Source: Gemmatimonadota bacterium (lineage in GTDB: Bacteria > Gemmatimonadota > Gemmatimonadetes > Longimicrobiales > Gaopeijiaceae). Taken from it: 64,000 bases of DNA. The stretch is from positions 62,001-126,000 of the forward strand of contig JACZXQ010000007.1 of the NCBI GenBank assembly GCA_022571515.1, given 5' to 3'. Both the position numbers and the translations under genes were made by a program. Shown here in pieces: positions 57,053 through 64,000 of this stretch; within the stretch, counting starts at the first letter, position 1; each line of letters starts with the position of its first letter. Below the pieces are notes generated by a model. That model searched no databases and had not been told where the DNA came from. It saw nothing but the letters and a program-made list of their open reading frames with translations.

Positions 57053-57817
57053 TTGCAAGAAGGAAGTCAATACCACCTGCTGTCACTCTTCGAGGACGGT
57101 GGGACGATGATGTATCCGCTCGTGCTTTGCTCGCTCATCGCCCTGGGCGTGATCATGGCGAAGGCGTACACGCTGTGGGTGGCACACGCGAGCACCAAGC
57201 TCATCCTTGCGGAAACCGAGGAAGCCGCGAAAGCGGGGCGGGTAGACGAAGCGATCGAGCTCGCGTCGTCGAGGCCGGGCCCGACAGCGGCCATCCTGGT
57301 AGTGGGTTTACGGCGTATCCGCACCCAACAGATCCACGAGGGCGAGCTGGAGCAGGCCATCAGCACGACAGGCACTATCGAACTCGGCTTCCTGGAGCGG
57401 GGGCTCGTGATCCTGGCCACCATCGCCAACGTTGCGCCTCTGATGGGGTTCCTGGGTACGGTGGTCGGTATGATCCTGGCGTTTGCCGCCATCGAAGAGG
57501 CTGGCGACGTCGATCCTACACTCGTGGCGGGTGGCATCAAAGTGGCCTTGTTGACTACGGCGGCGGGTCTCCTCATCGCCATCCCGGTCAACATCGGCTA
57601 CAATTTCTTCGTGACCCGAATCGATATGCTGATCCTGGACATGGAGCAGGGTGCCCAGAAGATCCTCAACCTGGCGTGGCACATGGAAAAGAAGGGCTCG
57701 CTCGAGATTTTGAGGAAGAACCGGCTCGCCACCCAAACTGCGGGGCGCGCGTCGTCCGAGGCGGCACCAGCTCCGGAGCCAACCGCCCCCGAGGACACGG
57801 GGCCGGCAGAAGATTAG
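57053..57817 (+). CDS. exbB: MotA/TolQ/ExbB proton channel family protein
   Basis: The 254-aa inner-membrane protein is the channel subunit of the TonB energising complex. It has three hydrophobic segments (MMYPLVLCSLIALGVIMAKA, IANVAPLMGFLGTVVGMILAF, ALLTTAAGLLIAIPVNIGYNF). The conserved TIELGFLERGLVILATIANVAPLMGFLGT region and Pro-rich acidic end are present. The start is TTG with AGGAG at good distance. TolQ function is possible, but tonB in the same operon favours ExbB. Confidence 0.9.
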   Translation: MQEGSQYHLLSLFEDGGTMMYPLVLCSLIALGVIMAKAYTLWVAHASTKLILAETEEAAKAGRVDEAIELASSRPGPTAAILVVGLRRIRTQQIHEGELEQAISTTGTIELGFLERGLVILATIANVAPLMGFLGTVVGMILAFAAIEEAGDVDPTLVAGGIKVALLTTAAGLLIAIPVNIGYNFFVTRIDMLILDMEQGAQKILNLAWHMEKKGSLEILRKNRLATQTAGRASSEAAPAPEPTAPEDTGPAED

Positions 57818-57870
57818 GGAACAATCCGCCAGTTCCATCTGTAGGTGATGACAACCCTGAGAGCGACGAC

Positions 57871-58296
57871 ATGGCCGTTCTGAACAACAAGAAATCGAAG
57901 GTCAGCGACGAGATTCCCTCCGCGTCTATGGCGGACATCGCGTTCCTTTTGCTGATCTTCTTCCTGGTTACGACGGTGTTCCCAAAGGACAGCGGGCTGG
58001 CGATCGTCTTGCCGGAGGAATCCGAGACGGTCGAGGTGAATCAGAAGAACATCCTGCACATCATCATCCAACCCACCGGCGTCGTCGATCTCAAGCGCGG
58101 CGAGAGTTCGCAGGTGCAGCATGTCCGACCCAACGATATCGAGAGCATCTGGCGCCAGGGGGTGGCCGAGAACCCGAACCTGATCGCCGCCGTGAAAACA
58201 CATCCGGACGCGTCGTACAAGTTCATGATCGACGTGTTGGACGCCCTGCAGCTGGGCGGCGCGACTCGGATCTCCCTTCAACTGTTCGAGGGCTGA
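57871..58296 (+). CDS. exbD: ExbD/TolR family biopolymer transport protein (first copy)
   Basis: The 141-aa protein has a short cytoplasmic head and one membrane helix with the protonatable D22 in SMADIAFLLLIFFLVTTVF. A periplasmic domain follows. It helps convert the proton gradient into TonB motion with ExbB. The second ExbD gene begins three bases after it. Head sequences are nearly identical (SDEIPSxSMADIAFLLLIFF), but the periplasmic parts differ clearly. That suggests a heteromeric complex. Confidence 0.92.
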   Translation: MAVLNNKKSKVSDEIPSASMADIAFLLLIFFLVTTVFPKDSGLAIVLPEESETVEVNQKNILHIIIQPTGVVDLKRGESSQVQHVRPNDIESIWRQGVAENPNLIAAVKTHPDASYKFMIDVLDALQLGGATRISLQLFEG

Positions 58297-58299
58297 TCC

Positions 58300-58749
58300 A
58301 TGGGCATACGGCAGGGTGGGTTTCAGCGGAAATCAAAGGCCTCCGACGAGATCCCTTCGTCTTCGATGGCGGACATCGCGTTTTTGCTGCTGATCTTCTT
58401 CATGGTCACCACGGTGTTCCAGTCGGACAAGGACCGCCCCATCGAATGGGCTCAGGCCGAGGCCACCAAGAAGATCGACGAGAAGAAGAAAGACATCCTG
58501 AACATCTGGGTCGAGCGCGACGGTAGCGTGTATATGAACGACCGTCTCTACACCATGGAAGAGATTACACCGGTCATTGGCCCGATGTACGCGGCTTCGG
58601 ACCGACACCTGCTCATTTCGATCCGTGCCGACCGTGAGGTTGCGTACCAGCACATCGATCAGTTGCAAAAGCAGCTGGTGGCTGCTGGAGTCGTTCGTAT
58701 AGTCTTCGCCACCGAGCTCGAGCGACGCATGACGAGGGAGAGACGATGA
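58300..58749 (+). CDS. exbD: ExbD/TolR family biopolymer transport protein (second copy)
   Basis: The 149-aa paralog has D25 in SSMADIAFLLLIFFMVTTVF, the conserved Asp of the membrane helix. Its periplasmic part (KDILNIWVERDGSVYMNDRL, HLLISIRADREVAYQHIDQLQKQL) is unlike the first copy. Two ExbD genes with one ExbB occur in several diderm phyla. It overlaps the tonB gene by four bases, so all four products are coupled. Confidence 0.92.
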   Translation: MGIRQGGFQRKSKASDEIPSSSMADIAFLLLIFFMVTTVFQSDKDRPIEWAQAEATKKIDEKKKDILNIWVERDGSVYMNDRLYTMEEITPVIGPMYAASDRHLLISIRADREVAYQHIDQLQKQLVAAGVVRIVFATELERRMTRERR

Positions 58750-59426
58750 ACCCGCAAGCCATGCCGTCCCTGGGCGCCGAACACGAGACCGAGAACGACC
58801 GCTTCAAGCGCTCGTTCGGATCGTGGTTCTGGACTTCCATGATCGCTGCGACCGTGATGCATTTCGCGATCTTCCAGTTCTGGCCGACCCTTACGGCCGA
58901 GGACGTCTCGTTCAGCACTGAAGATCTGGAAACGATCGACATTCCGGACAACATCGAGATTCCACCACCGCCGCAGCGTATCGCCCGCCCGGCGGTGCCC
59001 GTGATGGCTACCGCGGATATCGAAGAGGACATCACGATCGCCCCCACGACCTTCGCGGAAAATCCGGTCGAGGATCTCCCGCCGCCGCCCACCGAGCGAG
59101 AGTATGACATCTCGTTGGCACCGGTGTTTACGCCGATGACCGTGCGTCCAGAGATCAAGAACGAGGCCGAGGTCATTCGCGCGATGGAGCGGGAATACCC
59201 GGCCATCCTACGCGACGCTGGAATTGGAGGCCGGGTGCTGGTCTGGTTCTTCATCGACGAGGCGGGCACGGTGCGGAACAAGCGAGTCGCGGAGACTTCG
59301 GGCCATTCGGGGCTCGACGAAGCAGCCCTCAAGGTCGCCGACATCTACCGGTTTACGCCGGCCCTCAACCGGGACAAGAAGGTCCAGGTGTGGGTGCAGT
59401 TCACGATTACCTTCCAGGTTCGCTGA
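58746..59426 (+). CDS. TonB family protein
   Basis: The 226-aa protein has an N-terminal membrane helix (FWTSMIAATVMHFAIFQFW). A Pro-rich periplasmic linker follows (IEIPPPPQRIARPAVPV, EDLPPPPTERE). The C-terminal TonB domain has GIGGRVLVWFFIDEAGTVRNKRVAETSGHSGLDEAALKVAD and RFTPALNRDKKVQVWVQFTITF. It transmits force to outer-membrane receptors such as the one at 37760-40231. It ends the operon, and a strong terminator follows. Confidence 0.93.
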   Translation: MNPQAMPSLGAEHETENDRFKRSFGSWFWTSMIAATVMHFAIFQFWPTLTAEDVSFSTEDLETIDIPDNIEIPPPPQRIARPAVPVMATADIEEDITIAPTTFAENPVEDLPPPPTEREYDISLAPVFTPMTVRPEIKNEAEVIRAMEREYPAILRDAGIGGRVLVWFFIDEAGTVRNKRVAETSGHSGLDEAALKVADIYRFTPALNRDKKVQVWVQFTITFQVR

Positions 59427-59453
59427 CGGCGGGGCCGGACGCTAGACGGGATG

Positions 59454-59494
59454 GGAACCCCGCCGCCGTCGGCCGGCGAGGTTCCCTTTTTTTG
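59454..59494 (+). terminator. Rho-independent terminator of the exbB-exbD-exbD-tonB operon
   Basis: GGGAACC (59454-59460) and GGTTCCC (59481-59487) form a perfect stem. CGCCG/CGGCG pairs extend it beyond one mismatch. Seven T residues (59488-59494) follow directly. It lies 28 bases after the tonB stop. Confidence 0.92.
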
Positions 59495-59544
59495 TGCGGT
59501 GCTCCTCTCACCAGATCAATTGGAATGGACGCCCAGGACCCGGG

Positions 59545-60243
59545 GTGACATATAAAGAGAGGTTGACTCGGGGTTTGGCGGCGGTACGAGACACGATCGC
59601 CGCCGCGGCCGCCAGATCAGGCCGAGACCCGGACGCCGTCACGCTGGTGGCTGTGACGAAAGCCCATCCGCTGGAGGCCGCGCATGCTGCACTCGACTCG
59701 GGGCTCCAAGAACTGGGCGAGAACAGGGTAGAGGAGTTGCAGTGGAAGGCAGAGGCGCTCGCGGGTACCGCCGTCCGGTGGCACATGGTCGGGCACGTTC
59801 AACGCCGCAAAGTGTCCATTCTGGCAGGCATTCCACAGTTGGTTCATTCCATCGACTCGGTGCGACTCGCGCAACGGTTCTCCTCGGTCGCGGTCGCATC
59901 GGGGCAGCCCTTCAGGGTGCTCCTGCAGGCGAATACATCGGGCGAGGGTACCAAGGGTGGCTTTTCACGTGATGAGTTGGTAGAGGCGATCCATGAGATC
60001 GTCGAGCTACCCTCGCTGGAGGTCCGGGGGCTGATGACGATGGCGCCGCTTACGGATGATGAGGCTGTGCTACGGAGCACGTTTCGGCGCCTCAGGGAGG
60101 TTCACGAGACGTTGAGGAGCACCTCGGCCTACGAGGCCGACCAGCTCTCCATGGGCATGACGAACGATTACGAGATCGCCATCGAGGAAGGGAGCACCAT
60201 GGTTCGCATCGGGACGGCGCTTTTCGGAGCACGCCAGCGATGA
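59545..60243 (+). CDS. YggS family pyridoxal phosphate homeostasis protein
   Basis: The 232-aa protein binds PLP and helps buffer its level. The cofactor lysine is K39 in TLVAVTKAHPLEAAHAAL. Family segments LGENRVEELQWKAEAL, WHMVGHVQRRKV, VHSIDSVRLA, LLQANTSGEGTKGGF, GLMTMAPL and SMGMTNDYEIAIEEGSTMVRIGTALFG are all present. GTG 59545 gives the standard N-terminus; TTG 59563 is less likely. It overlaps the DivIVA gene by four bases. The YggS-DivIVA pairing is known from Gram-positive division clusters. Confidence 0.93.
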   Translation: MTYKERLTRGLAAVRDTIAAAAARSGRDPDAVTLVAVTKAHPLEAAHAALDSGLQELGENRVEELQWKAEALAGTAVRWHMVGHVQRRKVSILAGIPQLVHSIDSVRLAQRFSSVAVASGQPFRVLLQANTSGEGTKGGFSRDELVEAIHEIVELPSLEVRGLMTMAPLTDDEAVLRSTFRRLREVHETLRSTSAYEADQLSMGMTNDYEIAIEEGSTMVRIGTALFGARQR

Positions 60244-61037
60244 TCGACCTTACCCCTCTGGATGTTCGCAAGAAGCGGGGAGACTTCGCTAAGGCCCTGC
60301 GGGGCTACGATGCCGAGGAGGTCGATTCCTTCCTGGAACTCGTGTCCGAGCGCATGGAAGAGCTCGTCAAGGAGAACCTCCAACTGTCGGAGCGCACGGA
60401 GCGCCTCAGCGAGCAGGTTTTGGCCCAGGAAGGCCGTGAGAAGGCCGTGCAGGAGGCGCTCGTCACCGCCCAAGCTCTACGCGAGGACGTCAAGCAACAG
60501 GCCCTCCGGGAGGCGGAGCTCACCCAACGTGAAGCCCAGAGCGCCGTCGATCAGATGGTGGGTGAGGCCACACGCGTGTTGGACGAGCGCAAGCAGGCTC
60601 TCGGAGACCTGGAACGCCACCGACTACGATTCCTGAAGTCTTTTCGCGCCCTTCTCGAGCGTGAGCTGGACACGGTGGAGGTCGAGGAAAGTCGCGCACC
60701 TCTCGAGGATGTGGCGTTCGAGATCGATCTCGGTGGCGTTGTGGAGCGGACCGAGGATGCCGACGCGACTGGCGCTGACGCCAGTGGGGACGAAGACCTT
60801 CTGGCGGACGAGATTGCCGAAGTGCTCGTCGAGGCGGAGGACGATGCCATCATCGCGGAGGAGGAGGTCGCCGAGGAGGCCGGGCCTGCCGAGCCGGTGG
60901 CTGAAGTGGACGGCCCCGCAGGTGGGGAGCCGGCTCCCGACGAGGAGCGGGAGGCCGCTGCGGACGGTGACGACGACTCCCTTTGGCTCGATTCACTGCT
61001 CGACGGCGAGTCCCGGGACGAAGGGCGATGGAGCTGA
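60240..61037 (+). CDS. DivIVA domain-containing protein with long acidic tail
   Basis: The 265-aa protein starts with the DivIVA lipid-binding head (LTPLDVRKKRGDFAKALRGYDAEEVDSFLELV). A coiled coil runs to about residue 150. The last 100 residues are Glu/Asp/Ala-rich with no clear fold. DivIVA proteins sense negative membrane curvature and recruit partners to poles and septa, or act in polar growth. In a diderm the role is less certain. It overlaps the nucleoside phosphorylase start by ten bases. Confidence 0.88.
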   Translation: MIDLTPLDVRKKRGDFAKALRGYDAEEVDSFLELVSERMEELVKENLQLSERTERLSEQVLAQEGREKAVQEALVTAQALREDVKQQALREAELTQREAQSAVDQMVGEATRVLDERKQALGDLERHRLRFLKSFRALLERELDTVEVEESRAPLEDVAFEIDLGGVVERTEDADATGADASGDEDLLADEIAEVLVEAEDDAIIAEEEVAEEAGPAEPVAEVDGPAGGEPAPDEEREAAADGDDDSLWLDSLLDGESRDEGRWS

Positions 61038-61861
61038 CCGCTTCGACCCTGGTCGAGAACGTCGATGAGGCCGTCGCCGTGGTGCGGGGCCGTAGCGGCC
61101 TCCAGCCCCGTGTAGGAGTGATCCTCGGTACGGGTCTGGGTGGGCTGGCCGCAGAGATCGAAGTTGAAACTGAGATCTCGTATGAGGATCTGCCGCACTT
61201 CCCGCTGTCGACGGTCGAGAGCCACAGCGGCAGGCTCATCCTCGGGACGCTCGAGGGCGTTTCCGTGGTGGCGATGCAGGGCCGTTTCCACCGCTACGAG
61301 GGTTATTCTCTTCAGGACGTGACGTTTCCCGTTCGAGTCATGGGTTCGTTGGGCGCCGACACACTCGTGGTATCGGGGGCTGTGGGGTGCATGAACCCGC
61401 TCTGGGATCTCGGCGATCTCGTGCTTCTCGACGATCATATCAACCTGCTGGGAGAGAATCCGCTCACCGGACCAAACCTCGACGCCTTGGGGCCCCGCTT
61501 CCCGGATATGTCGAGGCCGTACGACCGGGAGTTGCAGGAGATTGCGATCAGTTCTGCGATGGAACTCGGGATTCCACTGCGGCGCGGCGTCTACGTGGCG
61601 GTCGCCGGGCCGAACCTGGAAACCCGCGCCGAGTACCGCATGCTTCGACGCCTCGGCGCCGATGTCGTGGGGATGTCCACCGTGCCGGAGGTCATCGTGG
61701 CACGCCATCAAGGTCTCCGGGTCCTTGGGCTTGCCATTATCACCGACCTGTGCCTTCCAGACGCCCTGGAGGTCGCTGACGTACAGCAGATCATCGCCAC
61801 GGCGACATCGGCGGAGCCCAAACTCACGAGCCTGATTCGTACCGTCATCGGACGGCTCTAG
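61028..61861 (+). CDS. Purine-nucleoside phosphorylase (class I, Asp variant)
   Basis: The 277-aa enzyme cleaves purine nucleosides with phosphate. Motifs are VGVILGTGLGGLAAEIE, ESHSGRLILG, MQGRFHRYEGY and GAVGCMNP. GPNLETRAEYRML, with E198 in the base site, and VGMSTVPEVIVARHQGL follow. In the usual LxTN motif that contacts the purine, this protein has ITDL, with Asp at D240 in place of Asn. That change can shift preference toward 6-aminopurines. I used the ATG at 61028. Confidence 0.9.
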   Translation: MELTASTLVENVDEAVAVVRGRSGLQPRVGVILGTGLGGLAAEIEVETEISYEDLPHFPLSTVESHSGRLILGTLEGVSVVAMQGRFHRYEGYSLQDVTFPVRVMGSLGADTLVVSGAVGCMNPLWDLGDLVLLDDHINLLGENPLTGPNLDALGPRFPDMSRPYDRELQEIAISSAMELGIPLRRGVYVAVAGPNLETRAEYRMLRRLGADVVGMSTVPEVIVARHQGLRVLGLAIITDLCLPDALEVADVQQIIATATSAEPKLTSLIRTVIGRL

Positions 61862-61929
61862 AAGGCTGTTGAAGAAGTACAGTGGGTCGCACGACCCAAG
61901 TCACCTCAACCACGCGATTCTTCGACCCC

Positions 61930-64000
61930 ATGAGATATCCGGAGCTCCCTGAGTCTCTGCTCAGTCTGGAAGAGCAAATGCTCGCCCGTTGGCAGGAAGA
62001 GGATCTCTTTCGCCAAACCATGGACGCCACGTCGGACGGCGAACCCTTCGTGTTCTACGAGGGACCGCCCACCGCCAACGGACGCCCGGGGCTCCACCAC
62101 ATCCTCAGCCGCACCATCAAGGACCTGGTCTGCCGCGTGCGGACCATGGAGGGCCGGCAGGTGACCCGGATCGCCGGATGGGATACTCACGGGCTTCCCG
62201 TCGAGATCGAGACCGAGAAACTCCTCGGCATCTCCGGAAAGCCCGAGATCGAGGCGCTCGGCATCGCGGAGTTCAACGCTGCGTGCCGTGAGTCGGTGTT
62301 CACGTACAAGGAAGAGTGGGAGGCGCTCTCCGAGCGGATCGCCTACTGGCTGGACTACTCCAGGCCGTACGTCACCTTCCACGCCGATTACGTCGAGAGC
62401 GTGTGGTGGATCTTGAAGCAACTGGCGGATCGCGGGCTCATGTACCGAGGCTTCAAGAGCGTGCCGTACTGTCCGCGGTGTGGCACCGTGCTCAGCTCCC
62501 ACGAGGTGGCGCAGGGCTATCGCGACATCGAGGACCCCTCGCTCTTCTTCCTCTGCCCGTGGCTTACCGAGCAGGGTGATCCCGACCCCGACGGCCGTGC
62601 GTTCGTCGTATGGACGACGACACCGTGGACGGTCCCGTCCAACTCCGGCCTCGCCGTGCACCCCGATTTCACCTATGTGGAGGTGGACTGGGAGGGCCGA
62701 CGCGTCGTGCTGGCCGAGGATCGCATGGAAGCCGTCATGGGCGAGGGTGCCCGCGCACTCCGCAGGTACCGCGGCACGGAGTTGGCCGGCATCCGTTATG
62801 CCAGACCGCTCGAGGTCGTCCCGCTCCCGGAGCACGTCGGCAACGGCTGGACGGTAATCAACGAGGACTTCGTGAGCGCCGAGGACGGCACGGGCATCGT
62901 GCACATGGCCCCGGCATTCGGGTCCGACGACTTCGCTGCCGGCCAGCGGCACGACCTACCGCTTCTTCGTCCCGTCGACGACGCAGGCTGTTTCGTCGAA
63001 GGAACGAGCCTGGTCGCGGGCATGTTCGTGAAGGAGGCGGACCCGGTCCTGGTGAAGGCACTCGACGAGCGAGGCAACCTGTTCGGCTCAGGAACAGTCG
63101 AGCACTCCTATCCGCACTGCTGGCGGTGCTCATCGCCGTTGCTGTACATGGCGCGTGACTCGTGGTTTGCGGCCACGTCGACGCTGAAGGACGAGTTGCT
63201 CGAGAACAATGCGGCCGTGAACTGGTATCCGCCCGAGGTGGGCGAAGGTCGGATGGGCGAGTGGCTGAGGGGCAACGTCGACTGGGCCCTTTCGAGGGAT
63301 CGCTATTGGGGCACGCCGCTGCCCGTGTGGGTGTGTGAGGACGACCCAGACCATATCGAGTGGATCGGATCCTTCGCGGAGCTGGCGGAACGGGCGGGTG
63401 CCCTCGATGACGATTTCGATCCGCACCGGCCCATGATCGACGAGATCACGTGGACCTGTGACTGCGGGGGCGTCATGCGGCGGACTCCTGCTGTCGTGGA
63501 TGTCTGGTTCGACTCGGGGGCCATGCCGTACGCTCAGTGGCACTACCCATTCGAGAACGAGGACGAGTTCGAGCGGCACTATCCAGCCGACTTCATCTGC
63601 GAGGGTCTCGATCAGACCCGGGGTTGGTTCTACTCGCTCCTGGCGATCTCGACCATGCTCGGGAAGGGGCCTTCATTCCGGAACGTGGTGGTGAACGACA
63701 TGCTTCTGGACGCCGAAGGCCAGAAGATGTCGAAATCCAAGGGCAACATGGTCGATCCTTGGGATGCCATCAGCGACCACGGCGCGGACGCCATCCGGTG
63801 GCACATGATCACGGTCAGCAATCCCTGGGTGCCCAAGCGATATGATCCGGAGGGCATCCAGGAGGCCTCGAGAAGGTTTTTCGACACGCTTTTCAACACG
63901 TACAAGTTCTTCGCACTCTACGCGAACGTCGAGGATTGGACGGCCTCGGACGACGATGCTTCCGTGGCCGACCGGCCGCTGATCGATCGATGGTTGGTCG
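61930..64000 (+). CDS. ileS: Isoleucyl-tRNA synthetase, N-terminal 690 residues, GXHH signature
   Basis: The gene runs off the right edge. The catalytic domain reads EGPPTANGRPGLHHILSRTI, so the class I HIGH motif is GLHH (54-57). KMSKS is intact at 599-603. The editing domain (VWTTTPWTVPSNSGLAVHPD, DGTGIVHMAPAFG) and WFDSG and EGLDQTRGWFYSLL segments are standard for IleRS. The ATG at 61930 is used; a GTG at 61882 would add 16 residues and has a weak GAAGAAG upstream. A swapped GXHH motif has been linked to type 2 IleRS with extreme mupirocin resistance. Confidence 0.94.
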   Translation, partial: MRYPELPESLLSLEEQMLARWQEEDLFRQTMDATSDGEPFVFYEGPPTANGRPGLHHILSRTIKDLVCRVRTMEGRQVTRIAGWDTHGLPVEIETEKLLGISGKPEIEALGIAEFNAACRESVFTYKEEWEALSERIAYWLDYSRPYVTFHADYVESVWWILKQLADRGLMYRGFKSVPYCPRCGTVLSSHEVAQGYRDIEDPSLFFLCPWLTEQGDPDPDGRAFVVWTTTPWTVPSNSGLAVHPDFTYVEVDWEGRRVVLAEDRMEAVMGEGARALRRYRGTELAGIRYARPLEVVPLPEHVGNGWTVINEDFVSAEDGTGIVHMAPAFGSDDFAAGQRHDLPLLRPVDDAGCFVEGTSLVAGMFVKEADPVLVKALDERGNLFGSGTVEHSYPHCWRCSSPLLYMARDSWFAATSTLKDELLENNAAVNWYPPEVGEGRMGEWLRGNVDWALSRDRYWGTPLPVWVCEDDPDHIEWIGSFAELAERAGALDDDFDPHRPMIDEITWTCDCGGVMRRTPAVVDVWFDSGAMPYAQWHYPFENEDEFERHYPADFICEGLDQTRGWFYSLLAISTMLGKGPSFRNVVVNDMLLDAEGQKMSKSKGNMVDPWDAISDHGADAIRWHMITVSNPWVPKRYDPEGIQEASRRFFDTLFNTYKFFALYANVEDWTASDDDASVADRPLIDRWLV

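Overview
The window is 64 kb of GC-rich, densely coded DNA from a diderm (Gram-negative-type) bacterium. It encodes TonB/ExbBD machinery, a TonB-dependent receptor and outer-membrane lipoproteins. It also encodes HrcA, Rex, a partner-switching module, DivIVA and CdaA, and a DUF5916-type beta-barrel. This mix, and a Minf_1886-like protein beside glyA, suggests Gemmatimonadota or a close relative. That placement is inference from gene content, not a phylogeny. No phage, transposase, CRISPR array or rRNA was seen, and no gene-free stretch exceeds 300 bases.

Layout. 1-5000: the tail of an S41 protease, an asparaginase, obg, dprA and hemW. 5000-16976: hrcA-dnaJ, then a largely coupled information-processing run (yqeY, mutS2, dnaG, a zinc-ribbon coiled-coil protein, recJ, rsmD, coaD, pta) with many ATGA-type overlaps. 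17066-20191: a STAS / anti-sigma kinase / PP2C phosphatase cassette running into rsmA. 20209-21810: rex with a perfect Rex operator, then a DnaQ-like exonuclease with an N-terminal winged-helix-like region. 21949-28277: acyl-CoA and amino-acid metabolism (thiolase, BioY, 3-hydroxyacyl-CoA dehydrogenase, acyl-CoA dehydrogenase, leucine dehydrogenase, glyA). 28357-34093: two small conserved proteins, nnr, thiL, a PlsC-type acyltransferase, eno and a DivIC/FtsB protein. 34109-35281: a slipin on the minus strand and a divergent CAU tRNA.

35456-50698 looks accessory. It begins just after the tRNA and an unusual AT-rich double palindrome. It holds an outer-membrane trio (DUF5916 protein, TonB-dependent receptor, DUF4249-like lipoprotein). 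Next comes a likely N-heterocycle cluster: an NCS2 permease divergent from a three-subunit molybdenum hydroxylase, an NCS1 permease broken by one extra base, a cyclase-family metallohydrolase, an amidase and an SDR. 50710-61861 returns to housekeeping genes: an unknown acidic protein, a glycerophosphodiesterase, tilS-hpt-ftsH-cdaA, and an exbB-exbD-exbD-tonB unit with a strong promoter and a textbook terminator. A YggS protein, DivIVA and purine nucleoside phosphorylase follow. The window ends inside ileS, whose HIGH motif has the swapped form GLHH.

The most notable observations are: (1) the candidate heterocycle ring-opening cluster, (2) the GXHH isoleucyl-tRNA synthetase, (3) the double TATACGTATA element, (4) the Rex operator abutting the rex promoter, (5) the winged-helix/DnaQ fusion, (6) the Asn-to-Asp change in the base-binding site of the nucleoside phosphorylase, and (7) the candidate leaderless start of yqeY.
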